From Miscanthus floridulus (taxonomy: Eukaryota; Streptophyta; Magnoliopsida; Poales; Poaceae), in NCBI RefSeq assembly GCF_019320115.1, contig NC_089588.1:114030107-114094106 (forward strand): DNA of 64,000 bases, in the 5' to 3' direction. The position numbers and the translations under genes are program-made. A model generated the notes under the pieces. That model was not told where the DNA came from and did no database searches. It saw nothing but the letters and a program-made list of their open reading frames with translations. This document shows, one piece after another, positions 21,440 to 32,900 of the stretch (its first letter is position 1; each line of letters opens with the position of its first letter).

Positions 21440-24400
21440 ATAAATAACCATCATGTCTCGTACTAGGAGCAGGGTGTCACAAAAGTGAGCTTGCAAAATT
21501 GTGTAACAAGTGACCCTGTACATGGACACGTGCCGGTAATACGTGTTGCCCAAATAATTACCCAGTGTATCCTTACCTGCTTGAGATAATGACACTCGGT
21601 GGCTTATGATCATCTGGTATTTTTCATATCTGGCCATTATAGCTTGTCCATGTCCATGTCAATTCGCCAGCGCAGCTGATTCTTTATGAATAATTGTTTT
21701 TCAGGAGTGCAAAGAGAGAAGTCTGTCAATAGTAGAAACTCTGTCAACATGAAAACCACATGGGGTCGTGCATGCACCATCGCTGCTGTCTTAGGCCTTA
21801 CTCATTTACTGAGGTCTAGATGTCCGTGGCTAGCTGCCTTTGCATATATACACGACTACTTCCCCTATTTCTGTGTCAAAATATGTTGGGAATTTAAATA
21901 TAGTATATACTGTCGAATGCTATTTGGCGAGTGAAGCATAATATGGGAATAGGTGGCGTTCAGGGAAACCCGACTACCTCTTTTTCATGTTCGCCAGAGT
22001 CTGGATGATAACATCATGCTCAACGGCTGGCGTCGTCGCCAGGGGAGGTCAAACATGGAGGTGGGATGGTGAGTGAAGACTGAATGATGGAGCTTGTGGT
22101 CTGGCGTCTGAGTGAGATATATAGTTTTTACCTTTGTCTCTTCAAGCCCAGCCAGCGATTGACGTTGACCATGCGGTTGACAAGGCCATCTCCAATGACC
22201 AGAAAATGGATGCATCATCCTCCATGTACTCATGCAAGGCCAATCACACCACGCACAACGCACTGAAGATGCCACCAATGCTGATGGCCTTGGCTACTGC
22301 CTGCAAACCGTACAGCCTCTAGTACTTTTATTATTATTTTTATTTTCCACGTGTTCCTGCCTCTGCTTGCCAGAGAAAACAGGACAATATTGTGCGAGAC
22401 AGAATGGGAAGTATACTCTCTTGCTCGTTCTTCTTCAGTTTTCAAGATTTTTAATTTTTCTGTGGTTCACCAGACAGTAGCGTGAAAAAATTTGTTACTC
22501 ATATAGCCTTTTTCTCTCCTCGGCGATTTCTGCATAGAGCCTTAGAGATGGGATTGCAGGTGATAGATGTCGGCCCCTCATTTCTGGGAGTCCTTTAGTG
22601 CATCAATACTTGCGCCAGGATCACACACAAGTACACACAACAACAGAAATGGCACACAGAGATTTGATAAAACACCGAGCTTTTATTAATATCTAAACAT
22701 TGGGACTTACAATAGTGGCTCTAAGGTCATAGCCTTAGGCTTTACATGACTAACGGAGGTTCTCTGCCGATAAGCGGCTCTTTATTGCAGCAGGGTGGTA
22801 GCTACTACAGCAGAGATCTACAACGTTATTGTACTCTAAACCATAGGCATGCTCGAGCGCGGCCGAAACCCTAGATCCTAAGACTCCTTGCGCGACTCCT
22901 TGTCCTCGTGGTACGTCACGTCATCGTCGAGGTGGTCTTCGTCGGCATCAAAATTTGTGAGTCAACAATGGGTGAGTATAAACGTACTCAGCAAGCCCTA
23001 ACCATAGGGTTGGATGGATGGTGATGGTTTGGTTGTGCGGTGAATGGCGGAAGCTTGGTTGTGTGGTGGATGGTAGGTGATGGTGGAAGCTGGAAGACAG
23101 GTGATGGTGAGGGGGTATAGTTTGGTAAAATATAAGGTTGGGTCCTGGGAGAGTATTACCATCCTCGCTAGTCCCCGGGTTAGTAGTAAAGATTCATTTA
23201 CCATATTAGTCCAGTTTCATTTCACTAATCATAAGTGACCTCATCCCAGCGGTTGCCCATTCCAAGGACGTGGATATTCGAATAGATTCAATACACGCTG
23301 CAGAGGTTGTACAAATTTCCCCATATGATAGGGGCAATCCCATCCATGATCAGTGGACAGGATAGGCCTAACGGGACCCGTACCCGAAAGTACGCGACCT
23401 TAGATGTCCATATAATTCTACCACGGCTTCTCAGGGGTTGGAAATACACAAGGTTTCGGATGATACCACATCATCCAATTCAATAACCCGAATAATACTA
23501 TATCATCGGCTCAATAATATAGGGGCTCAAACTTAGCCAAATCAAGGGGCTTAACGTGGAGGATCACTTAGCAATCACGCCAACCGGACCACGGAAGATC
23601 ACATAGCATCCGGGTCGTCTCCTGATATTCCGTTGCCACTCTGGCCTCCTAGTAGAATTTTATACTTCCATCTAATGGGGTGTGGGAATCCAGCCTACCC
23701 ATATAGGCATGTGGCTGTATGAGTTTCTGACCAGGTGAGATGGCCTATGAACCGGTCCTTATGCGACCAAGGCCAGTATCTCCCAACATAAACCCTCACT
23801 AGTCGAACCTACCAAGGTAGACAACACCGCATGGAATACACCTCACTCGCCCCCTGTCGGTATCTTGTTTAGGTTTACCATTTTATAGTTCATGTCATAG
23901 CAGTGATGATCCTCAAGATCTTTCATATCTTAGAGCTCATAAAGTATTAAGAGGTGCTTTACCATTTTATCCATTACAGATTTCAATATTTTCACAAAGG
24001 GTATAATATTAAGCATATGAGTGGGAGGGTGGAGGTTGATGGTAGTGGTAGAGTATGGTGGTTGGGGAAGGAGTACCTAGGACTTGCCTTCGTTGTTGTC
24101 ATCTTCAGGATCGTCTACGTAGTCCGGATCCTCACTTTCTTGATACTCACCGTCTGTCGGTCGTAGAGTGGCAAGCGGCGCTCGGGCTGTCAATTCGCGC
24201 TAGTTGGTGGTGTTCCCGGCATCGGCGGGTGCTCGGCACGTCAGTGGCGGCTCGCCAGAGCTACTGCGGCGGCACCGTGCGGTGGAAACGGCCCTAGTGG
24301 CCCTAACTTTAGTAATTGGATGCATGTACGTGTGTGCGGGTGTGAAGTACATATGCTAGGGGGGTTGTGGAGTCTAGCCGAGCCTTGCTGTCGGTCCGTC

Positions 24401-26323
24401 GGCGGTCAGGCGGCTTGGCGAAGCTCGGCGCTTGGGGATAGCATGGCATAGAGGGAGAGAGAAGAAAATGAGTGACGGAGGAGGTGGAGGAGGGGCTCTA
24501 GGGCTCACCTGCCACTCCAATCAGTCGGTGATGCAGCGAGGAAGAAGAGAGAAGGCGGCGGCTCCAATGGTGACGGCAGAACCGATTTGGGGGAAATCGC
24601 CCTAGCACGCTATTGAGAGAGATAGGAGGAGTGGAAGGGGAGATGGTGTGTCCTAGACTATGGTGAAGCTATCGGTGGTGTGGCCGGAGCGGCACCGGCT
24701 AGGACTATTCATAGGCCGGCACGGTGGCGCCAGCGGTGGAAAATATCTCTTGACCGTGGAGATATTTCACCGCTCGTTCACATGTTGAAACCCTAATGAT
24801 GTTCGCCACAGCGCAACCTTATCCGTGCTCTTGTCTAGGAGCTCGAAGCTCGGAGCTCGGCCATGGCGCAACGGTCGAGCGAGCTCGTGCCGCAGCGTGG
24901 CCATGGTGGCAGAGAGAGGCAGTGAGGAGAAGAGAGAGAGTGAGAGAGAGGGTGGCGGGTCCCAGAAGCTTCCGGGAGTTCGTCGTTCTTATCCGTTGGC
25001 GCCGGGGTGGAGCGGGCAGCGGCACGGCGGAGGCGACCAACTGTCGATGCGGTATTTGCGTCGATGGCGAAGGGTACATGACGGCGCTGACAGGCGGAGT
25101 CTGCGTGCCAGTGAGCGTGAGAGAGGAGAGGGAGCGGGCGCGGTGCGTGGCTGGGCTGCTGCCGGTGCCGGCCCACGCGGGAGAAGAGAGGAGGGAGGCG
25201 GGCCGAAGGTGGGAGGAGGGAGAGAATGAGCCCGGGTGCTCTTTTCCTATTTCCATTTTTCTCTTCTATTTTCTAGATTGAGTTTGGAGATGAATTTTGA
25301 ATCCAAATTTGTTCGAGATGTTTTTAGAAAATGTGTACCACCATATGTTCAAACAATCAAGCAATCAATCATATCAGACAATGATCACTCAGGTGGTTTC
25401 TATTTGGTTTTTTATTTATTTATGCTAGGTAATTTCCTAAATGGTTAAGTTAATTCCTATCTAAGTTATTTACTCCCTTTTTGAATTAGTGTTTATTTGT
25501 TTTAGGTAAGGTCTCAAAAAGTTCAAAATTTTAGTGATTTTTATTTTAGGGTCAAAATTCAGGGTATTACAATAGATGCGTCATGGACTTCCTGACAGGA
25601 ACCACATCCATTCATCTAATGGTTAGATGTGAAAAATACGCAACTATGCATAGGAGAAATAGCTACAAATGAAGGCCATTTCCATTTCATAGAGAATAAC
25701 ATGCCTCTTGCTGCGTTCCTTACAATTCACATGCAAAATCCAACTGTTCCCTCTTGCTGTGGCATGGCACTAGTGTTTCACCGTTGTCTACACTCACTGG
25801 TTCGATAGGGACGTGTAGTGAATGAATCATACTATCCTTTTTGTACCAACTTAAACGAATCTTATATTGATCGAATATTTTAGCCCTGTAAAACGATTGG
25901 CCCCGTAAATGTTTGAACAGTTTGAATCCCAAATTAAAAGTATGGTGTGAATATGTGATGGACGAAATATTACATCGACAAACAACTGCTTTTCTGCCGA
26001 TATCGTTAGGAATTGGACACAGCTACAATGGAGGCTCAGATCCAATTAATTCTTCCTCGGATTCTCTATTTCTCTCTCTAGGTCACTGAAGAACCGTTGG
26101 ATCTGATGGATGGCAAGGACAGACAGTCTCATTTCTGAATAGTTCCTAATCTATGTTGAGGCGTACCTTCCATTCTTTATCTTTTTCCTTTTTTAGGGGC
26201 CATCTCTAACCTTTGGCTTTCGAAAATCCTGCAGCAGCTAGCTGGCTACTCAAAAGCATCAACATAGTGCCAACGTACCCATATATGCTTGGACACAAAA
26301 CAAGCGTATGGTGGACAGTTGCT
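21440..26323 (+). repeat. Copy B of the tandem duplication, next to the NLR gene
   Basis: The pieces 21440-22548 and 25577-26323 match copy A in order. Copy B has two extra blocks: about 345 bp at roughly 21993-22337, of unknown origin, and the 3 kb LTR-like insert at 22549-25571. The point matching the CACTA insertion in copy A is unoccupied here (AATTAAAAGTATGGTGTG near 25933-25950). The copy ends in GTGGACAGTTGCT at 26323 and is followed about 70 bp later by the CT-rich leader of the NLR gene. Confidence 0.8.
22549..25571 (+). mobile_element. 3 kb non-coding LTR-like insert (solo LTR or LARD)
   Basis: It begins TGGGATTGCAGG and ends CAGGGTATTACA (TG...CA). The flanks are AGAGA (22544-22548) and ATAGA (25572-25576), a 5 bp target duplication with one mismatch. 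Copy A lacks the insert at the same place. Internal blocks such as GTGAGTATAAACGTACTCAGCA and CAGAGGTTGTAC are shared in kind with the long LTR at 42604-45368. No retroviral protein is encoded. The GC-rich frames at 24796-25281 are chance. A long solo LTR of a Gypsy-like element is the best guess. Confidence 0.6.
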
Positions 26324-26384
26324 CATTTGTCCAGTGCAAAAGCAGAACACACGAGGCACTTTGCTTCCATCTATACACTAGTCC

Positions 26385-26455
26385 GATCCATCTCCCTCTC
26401 TCTGTCTCTTTCTCTCCCTCTCTCTCTCTCTCTCTCACTCTCTCTCTCTCTCTTA
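26385..26455 (+). repeat. CT-dinucleotide microsatellite in the NLR leader
   Basis: A run of CTCTCTCT with a few interruptions on the plus strand. Pyrimidine runs like this are common in plant 5' leaders and promoters. It lies directly before the proposed splice donor at 26522/26523. Confidence 0.85.
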
Positions 26456-26522
26456 TCAGTCATTCGGTTCTTCAATCTGCCTGGCTATCTCCTACTAGTG
26501 CCGCCAATTCAACTCAACTAAG
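26456..26522 (+). promoter_or_regulatory. Likely untranslated first exon of the NLR gene
   Basis: The CT-rich leader is followed by a strong plant splice donor, CTAAG|GTACGTAC, with the exon ending at 26522. The next good acceptor in front of the coding exon is TGCTTGCAG at 29969. The candidate exon contains no ATG, and the frame joined to the coding exon meets a stop (TAG) upstream, so it would be a leader exon or part of one. The 5' boundary of the transcript is not visible. Confidence 0.4.
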
Positions 26523-27239
26523 GTACGTACATATGGAAAATAACTCCTTTCGTCGACTTTTATTCTTTGTATGATGCATGCATTTATTGTGCATATATGC
26601 ACGGCATGAACATCCTATTAATTTCTCTTAGCTACATTCTTGTGTGCTCACCAGGAGCTAGCTGAGAGACTCAACACACCATGGGTTAGATCCAAAATAC
26701 AAATTGCAATGATCTGGTGAAACTGGCTATTTCTGTACGTAAGCCATAGTGGCTACACTAAACAGATTCTATCCGTCATGCGTACCGAGGTAAACCACTA
26801 ACCTCATTTGTTCCTTTGCAGTAGGCAGATATATTATATTAATAGACTCCAAATAAGCTTCAGATGTTGACGTACACACATCAGTGTCGCATTAACAGAT
26901 AGTTGAAAGAGAAAATCTATCTATATAACTTTGAAGCACTAAGCATGCATATATATTAACCTATTGTTTGTAAAACTTATGCACTTTGCCTATTAAAGAT
27001 CATAACATGCTTACTAGAAAGAAATGGAGGGAGTAGCATTCTCAAGCAACCCCTCATGGTCTCAAGTTGCAAGTCACGTGATTTTCACATGGGTGCGGCT
27101 GTGTATGATCAAAGTTACAACCTCAGGCCACTTACAAATTATTTGTGACTAAGCTGATGATACGATCTTTTGTATTCACTTCAAACGACTATCTGAGATC
27201 CTAATCGAATTCAAATGAATAAAGTATGAACTAAAACGC

Positions 27240-27865
27240 TTTAGATCTCATCGAGTACTATAACTGTGGTAATGCATTTCAAAAACTAAAAACATAAAAT
27301 ACAATTCATGGTATCAAATTATTTCGAATGAAAAAGTTATCAACTATGAAGTTGGAGATCTCTTCGAGTGGTACAACATTGGTTTATGCCATCACTCTAT
27401 CCGAGGTCATTTACAAAATAAAAATATTAAGATCAAGATCTAAAACATTGCAGATCTCTTCGAGTACTACAACTTCGTAGTTGACTACTTATTCATTTTA
27501 AATCATTTAGTCCATGGAAAATTTGTTTCTGGTTTAAAGATGGTTTTTTAAATATTTATGTATTTTCTAAAATATAAATATTTAAATCGCTAAAATTCAT
27601 GAATAATTTGTTTTCAAATAGAAAAATATGAAATTGGATCAGACCATAATAGGTTTAGTGCACTTCTGTTTTTGGAGTTCGAGGGCTAAATTTGGACATC
27701 AACAATGGTTCGGGGGCTAAAATTTGTGTTTTTCCATATTTAAAAATATTGAACACTTCGAATTATGAAAGTTTTCAACAAAATTTCTGGGTTTTAAATA
27801 TTTTCAAATGAAAAGTTGTCAACCATAAAGTTGTGGCTCTCTTCGAGTACTACAACTTTGCTCTA
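27240..27865. repeat. Dispersed GATCTCTTCGAGTACTACAAC repeat zone
   Basis: At least four variants of the motif occur, near 27243, 27356, 27451 and 27835, each next to a block of the type GAAAAAGTTATCAACTA. They lie in AT-rich sequence with no coding potential. Such motif series are typical of non-coding interiors of grass DNA transposons, but I cannot define element ends around this one. Confidence 0.5.
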
Positions 27866-27918
27866 AAGTTTGTCATCGTCCGGCTTGATTTACATAAGTT
27901 AGTAATTTTACTATGGTT

Positions 27919-28194
27919 CACTTAATTTTAGAGACGGACCAAATTGCCAATTATCTCTAGAAATGGAATTTGTAGTGCTTCTAAAAATACCTCCATTTCT
28001 AGATAGACCTTGAAAGACTAGCCACCTATATAAATGACATTTTGAGAGATGGCTCGGCTTTCTAGTCGCCTCTAGGGTATTCCAATCAATTTGTAGACGT
28101 GGGCTGGCTCATAATTTATTTTTAATGGTGGTTCTTGATAGAGTCGTCTCTGTACTAAATGGGAAACATTTTTAAAATGGTTTCTACATTAGTG
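27919..28194. mobile_element. Small decayed CACTA-like relic
   Basis: The right edge reads GGTTTCTACATTAGTG, a CACTA terminus in reverse complement. The left edge CACTTAATTTTAGAGACGG is a poor match to it. Interior blocks TCTAGAAATGG and GTCGCCTCTAGGG recall the subterminal motifs of the relic at 33949. No clear target duplication is visible. Confidence 0.4.
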
Positions 28195-28423
28195 TGTGTC
28201 ATGTTCCAAAAAAGGGGTTGTAATGTTAGACCTTAATTATGTATGCATGCTAGTTACCATATACACCTCTACATGTCATGTAAAAAATGATGTAACAAAT
28301 AGTCATGTTAGGATATGAAAGTCATATCTTAATCATCTATATATGTTGCATCTCTTCATATGAATCAAACACTGAGATGTCATATTCCAGAGAAAATTGT
28401 TACATTTTAATCACGTAAACACA

Positions 28424-29508
28424 CACTACTACACAAATGATTTTGCGAGGTGGTGCCCTTTTATTAACCGAGGCGGTCACAAAATTCTACCACTTCATAA
28501 AATGTCGGGCGGTTAACCGAGGCAGTCCATTTATTTACTAAGGCACCAGAAAATGACTATCTTGCAAAATCGATTAACGGAGGCGGTTCTTTTATTTATA
28601 GAGGCGGTCAGAAAATAACTACCTCCGAAAATGGATTTACAAAGACGATCGTTTTATGACAACAGCCTCCAAAAATGATCTATTTTCGGAGGCGGTCGTC
28701 TTAAGTCGCCCGTCTCCGTAAATCCATTTCCGGAGGCGGGTACACTATCAGGCCTGCCTCCAAAAATAGTGGCCCAGCTCTGAGCCCTGGCAAAGCCTAT
28801 TCTATTGGGCTCATATATAAGTGAGAGTTAGGGTTGACCCTAGCTCACTCGATCTCCCAGCCGCGCCCCTCCCACCTCTCCCAGCAGCGCCCCCACACTC
28901 TCTCTTCCTCCTCTCCCGTTTCTTCTTCAATATTGTTGCCTCTCCCCCATGCTCTCTCTTCCTCTCCACCATGGTAGGCTCCCTCTCCCTCCCTCCCTCT
29001 CCCATGGCACGGCTCCACCACGGCGCGGATCCGGCCCCGGTGGCACGTGGAAGGCCGGATCTGGTGACGGCGTGGCCGGGGAGGCCGGATCCAGCGCGCG
29101 CTCCTCCTCCGGTGGCATTTGCTCCTCTTGGCCAGCGCACGCTCCTCCTCTAACCCTCCGGCCGGCACACACTCCTCCTCGTCACGGTGGTGGTGGCCCG
29201 CTCCCCCTCCACCACCTCCAGATGCGGCAGGAGAGGGCGCATGCGGCCAGATCAGGCAGCTGGCGGCCGGATCCCGGCGGTGCGTGCGGTCCAGGCACCG
29301 CCGAGCGGCTGTGGCGGCGGCGGGCCGTGGATGGGCTCGGCGGGCCTGTCCACGGGGTTTTCTTTTTTTTCCTGTTTGATTTACGGAGGCCGGTAAAACA
29401 ACCGCCTCCATAGGTCTCCATTAACGGAGATATTTAGACGGAGGCGGTTGCTTTGCCAGCCTCCGTAAATAAAAAACGACCGCCTCCAGAAAGTTTTGTG
29501 TAGTAGTG
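28424..29508. mobile_element. Non-autonomous CACTA transposon in the NLR intron
   Basis: The left terminus CACTACTACACAAATG and the right terminus (reverse complement CACTACTACACAAAACTT) match, and an ACA target duplication flanks both (28421-28423, 29509-29511). Subterminal zones carry GGAGGCGG / CCGCCTCC and TTAACCGAGGCGG motifs. The 1,085 bp interior has a TATATAAG with a short leader-like stretch near 28813, then a GC-rich block ending in GATGGGCTCGGCGGGCCTGT. A similar GC-rich block ends the element at 1670-5488, so the two are one family. No transposase is encoded; the open frames at 28811-29413 are compositional. Confidence 0.88.
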
Positions 29509-29948
29509 ACAACACCTGTAAATATGTGACATCATGTCACCTCTACCTGTGCGACAATACTTTCAAATGCAATGAGTTCAATTTTAAGATAACACATTAA
29601 TTTGCAAGATATTTGGGCTAATTGATCTAATTGCAAGATATTTTGCCTTTTTTCTATCTTGCAAAGTATATAAATAAATATTTCTCATATTATCGTCATC
29701 CATATGGCGACCCGCTGTCAATTTACCAGTGCCCATCATTTCACCATTAACTTATCGTTTGTTCATTTGCGTGTCTCTGTCTATACTACAAGAATACAAT
29801 ATGTATGATAATGATATTAGTAAGTATATGGGGTTCGTAACTCAATGTAATTATCCAATGCTGACTATACTGCTAAGTAAAACGTCATAATAATCTTTGT
29901 CAAAGTGATGATCATTGCACTGCACACTGAAGAGAGATAGAGACTAAC

Positions 29949-32900
29949 ATGATGTGTCCATGCTTGCAGGTCATCGAGGCAGACACCATTGAAGCAGCTG
30001 CAGAACGAATTCTCATTGAGCTCAATGCTGGCGACACTAATACTGAGAGAACCATCAACACCAGAGACAACGTGATCTACTTCGATGGCTGGGACGGGCT
30101 GGGTGCATCTGCTGTCCTTAGAGCTGTTTCCCAACGCCTTGCCATAGCTTCAGAAGCCCCAGCAGGCCTGCAGTTTGATCAGGTCATCAACATCGACTGC
30201 TCCAAGTGGGTGAACAGGAGAGCTATGCAGAGAGTGATAGCAGAGCAGCTGGAGCTTCCTGCTGAGGTTAACGATATAATAGACAGGCGTGATGAGGAGG
30301 ACGACTACCGTGGTCAAGACCAGAGCTCCCGTGATGTCATACCACAAGTTGTCAGAGAGATCTACCAAAGGATACAGAACCGTAGGTTCCTGGTGATTTT
30401 TTACAATGGAAGCAATGAGGACATTGATCTAGCCAATCTTGGCTTCCCTCTGCAAGACTTGGGCTTCCATCTATACTCAAGCAACAAGGTCCTGTGGACA
30501 TTTCAGGGAAGTTTCCGGCTAATGCCCATGACAAAAGTCAGCAGGGCAGCGCAGAGCATAGGAACCACAGGTGTTTTCCTATCAGCAGCCTCAAGCCAAC
30601 AGGATCAAGATCCACATGTGTTCTGGTCTTATCTTGTGCTGCAAGAGGCTGCAGAACTTGTTGCTGGCAAGGATGATAGTTCTGGCATCAACGTTCAGCC
30701 AGAACAGGTTGCTGAGTGCTTCTTGTATACATTGAATCTATGTGGCATGGGCCGTCACTTCATGATGGACTATGATCTGGCAACTCATGGCTGCAATTAC
30801 TGGATATGTGATGGCATCATACGTCCACAACAGAGACAAAGACATGTTGACCACGATGGATTGTGGTCAGCTGCTGAAGCTCTGCAGCGTGAGATGCAAA
30901 TGGATGTGGACTACTACCACCATGACCACAAAAATTTGCCCACTCACCTTGTTAAGTTTGCTGAGATCATGCCATGCTGGACTTCTCCAACATACCGCGT
31001 CGTTCAGATCCTTGATAGGGCCACTCCTATCAGATGCAACTTTGATCATTATGACAAACTTGCTGTCCTCAAACTATCATACTGTACATTCACCTTCTCA
31101 TTGCCTCCATTCTTGTGCTGCCAAAGCCTTAAATTTCTATGGCTCGACCACTGTCGGGACATGGAGAGCAGCACAGATGGAGACATGGAGAAGGAAGATG
31201 ACATCCACCAGTGGATCCAAAGATTGTGGGTGCTGGATGTGCGCAACACATGCTGTAATCGCATTTTATCTGCACGGATGCTAGATTTCATGACTCAGCT
31301 AAGGGTGTTAAATGTGATTGGAGCCAAGGATTGGGACATGCGCCAGTTGCAGGGGCGGCTGCCTAATATCCGTAATCTTCGAGTAACAAAGTCTACAATT
31401 CAATGTGGTACTTATATCTGGGAAGATGACTTGTTCACAGGGATGAAAAAGATGGAGGTTCTTGACCTTTCTGGAAACAAAATAATTAGCGGAAAGAGAT
31501 GCATATCTGCCACGGAACAGAGCTGCAGCCTGGAGACCATCATAATTGACGAGGGATGTGTTGAATTAGAGCAGATCTCCTTGACTGGGTGTTCTAAGCT
31601 AAAGAATGTACTTTTGAGAGGATTATTCGAAGAGCTTGTGAACCTTGATATCTCAGGATCAGGTGTGAAAAGGTTGGATCTCAGTGCAATGATAGCATTG
31701 AAACTTGATGAGGTCATTCTACTTGACTGCAACATGCTTTGTGCGATCCTGTGGCCACCAGAAGGAAGAAGGAAAACATATTTCGACACCCTGCGCATTC
31801 AAACTAGCAAGGAGAGTAACACACCTAGTGCAACATCAGGATTAAAGTCATCAGCATTGTCAGTGATATCTGGTAGTCGAGCACCCTCTGAATATAAGTG
31901 GTATATTTCAGTATATGATGCAAGGCTCCTCTGGTCACTTGTACCTTTGAAAGTGTATTTCGATGAGCACGTTGTACATGTCGAGATTTCCTCTCCTTGT
32001 CATCGAACTGTTGAAGTTGCTGGTAGCAGTGATCAAGCGCTCAAGAGCAGCATCGGCCGTGTGGAGCAGGTTCTAATAGATCAGAATCAAGAAGAGAGTC
32101 CAGAAGGTAATAATGCATCAATATATGAAGATATCGTCATTGCTGCCAAGAACCACCAGCAACAGGCGAAGGGAGACGGTCGTAAGTCTCTTACATCCAT
32201 CATGTGGGCATGGCCTTGCCCACATGCTCCTAATCTTGAACCATCAACCTGCTACATGGACATACAAGACTGGCCACTGGGAACCAAGTCACAACTAACT
32301 AGTCAACAAACTGCTAAGATTACTATACCAGATTTTATATGCAACAGTACTCGCATCATGTATGTGCATGACAGCTTGTACATCACTCATATGCCTGGCC
32401 CAGCACCTTCTCTAGGAGCAGAATGGAAAAAGCTTTGGTGGTGCCGAGTGGAGCGTTGCCCTGAGATGGACTGTGTCTTCCCAAGTACAATGATAGGTGG
32501 TGAAAACTGGACCAAGATATTTTACAGACTGAGGACACTATGGGTGTCCCAACTTCCCAAGGCACAGTTCATATGGAGCTGGAGGAAACACGAGATCTAT
32601 GGAGCTTCATTTGAGGATCTGGAATTCATGCATGTGGACTTCTGCCCCCGGTTGACACATGTTCTCCCCTTATCTTTGGCATTGATCCAAGGACTTGGCC
32701 TAAACTTCCTAAGGACCCTAGAGATTGTGTGGTGCGGAGATCTGAGGGCAGTTTTCCCATTGGACACTGATGCCGAGAGCTACCAAGATCGACGACATCA
32801 GGCGATTACTGTGAAATTTCAATACCTTCAGCGTATTCACTTGCACGAGTTGCCTATGCTACATGGCTTCTGCGGACGTGGAAGGATGTACGCACCAAAC

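Larger units (their letters stand above)
26523..29969 (+). other. Proposed first intron of the NLR gene (3.4 kb, transposon-rich)
   Basis: Runs from the GTACGT donor to the TGCTTGCAG acceptor. It holds a repeat zone (27240-27860), a small CACTA relic (27919-28194) and an almost complete non-autonomous CACTA (28424-29508). A CACCATGG at 26678-26685 after an acceptor-like CACCAG looks like a start-codon exon, but it would join the coding exon out of frame. Without transcripts the intron borders remain inference. Confidence 0.4.

Noticed and set aside
24796..25281. 161-codon plus-strand frame with overlapping antisense frames
   Set aside because: It lies in a GC-rich part of an LTR-like insert, with no domain and competing frames in every phase.
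26641..26690. CACCATGG as the start-codon exon of the NLR gene
   Set aside because: Splicing from it to 29970 gives the wrong frame and the donor after it (GTTAGA) is weak.
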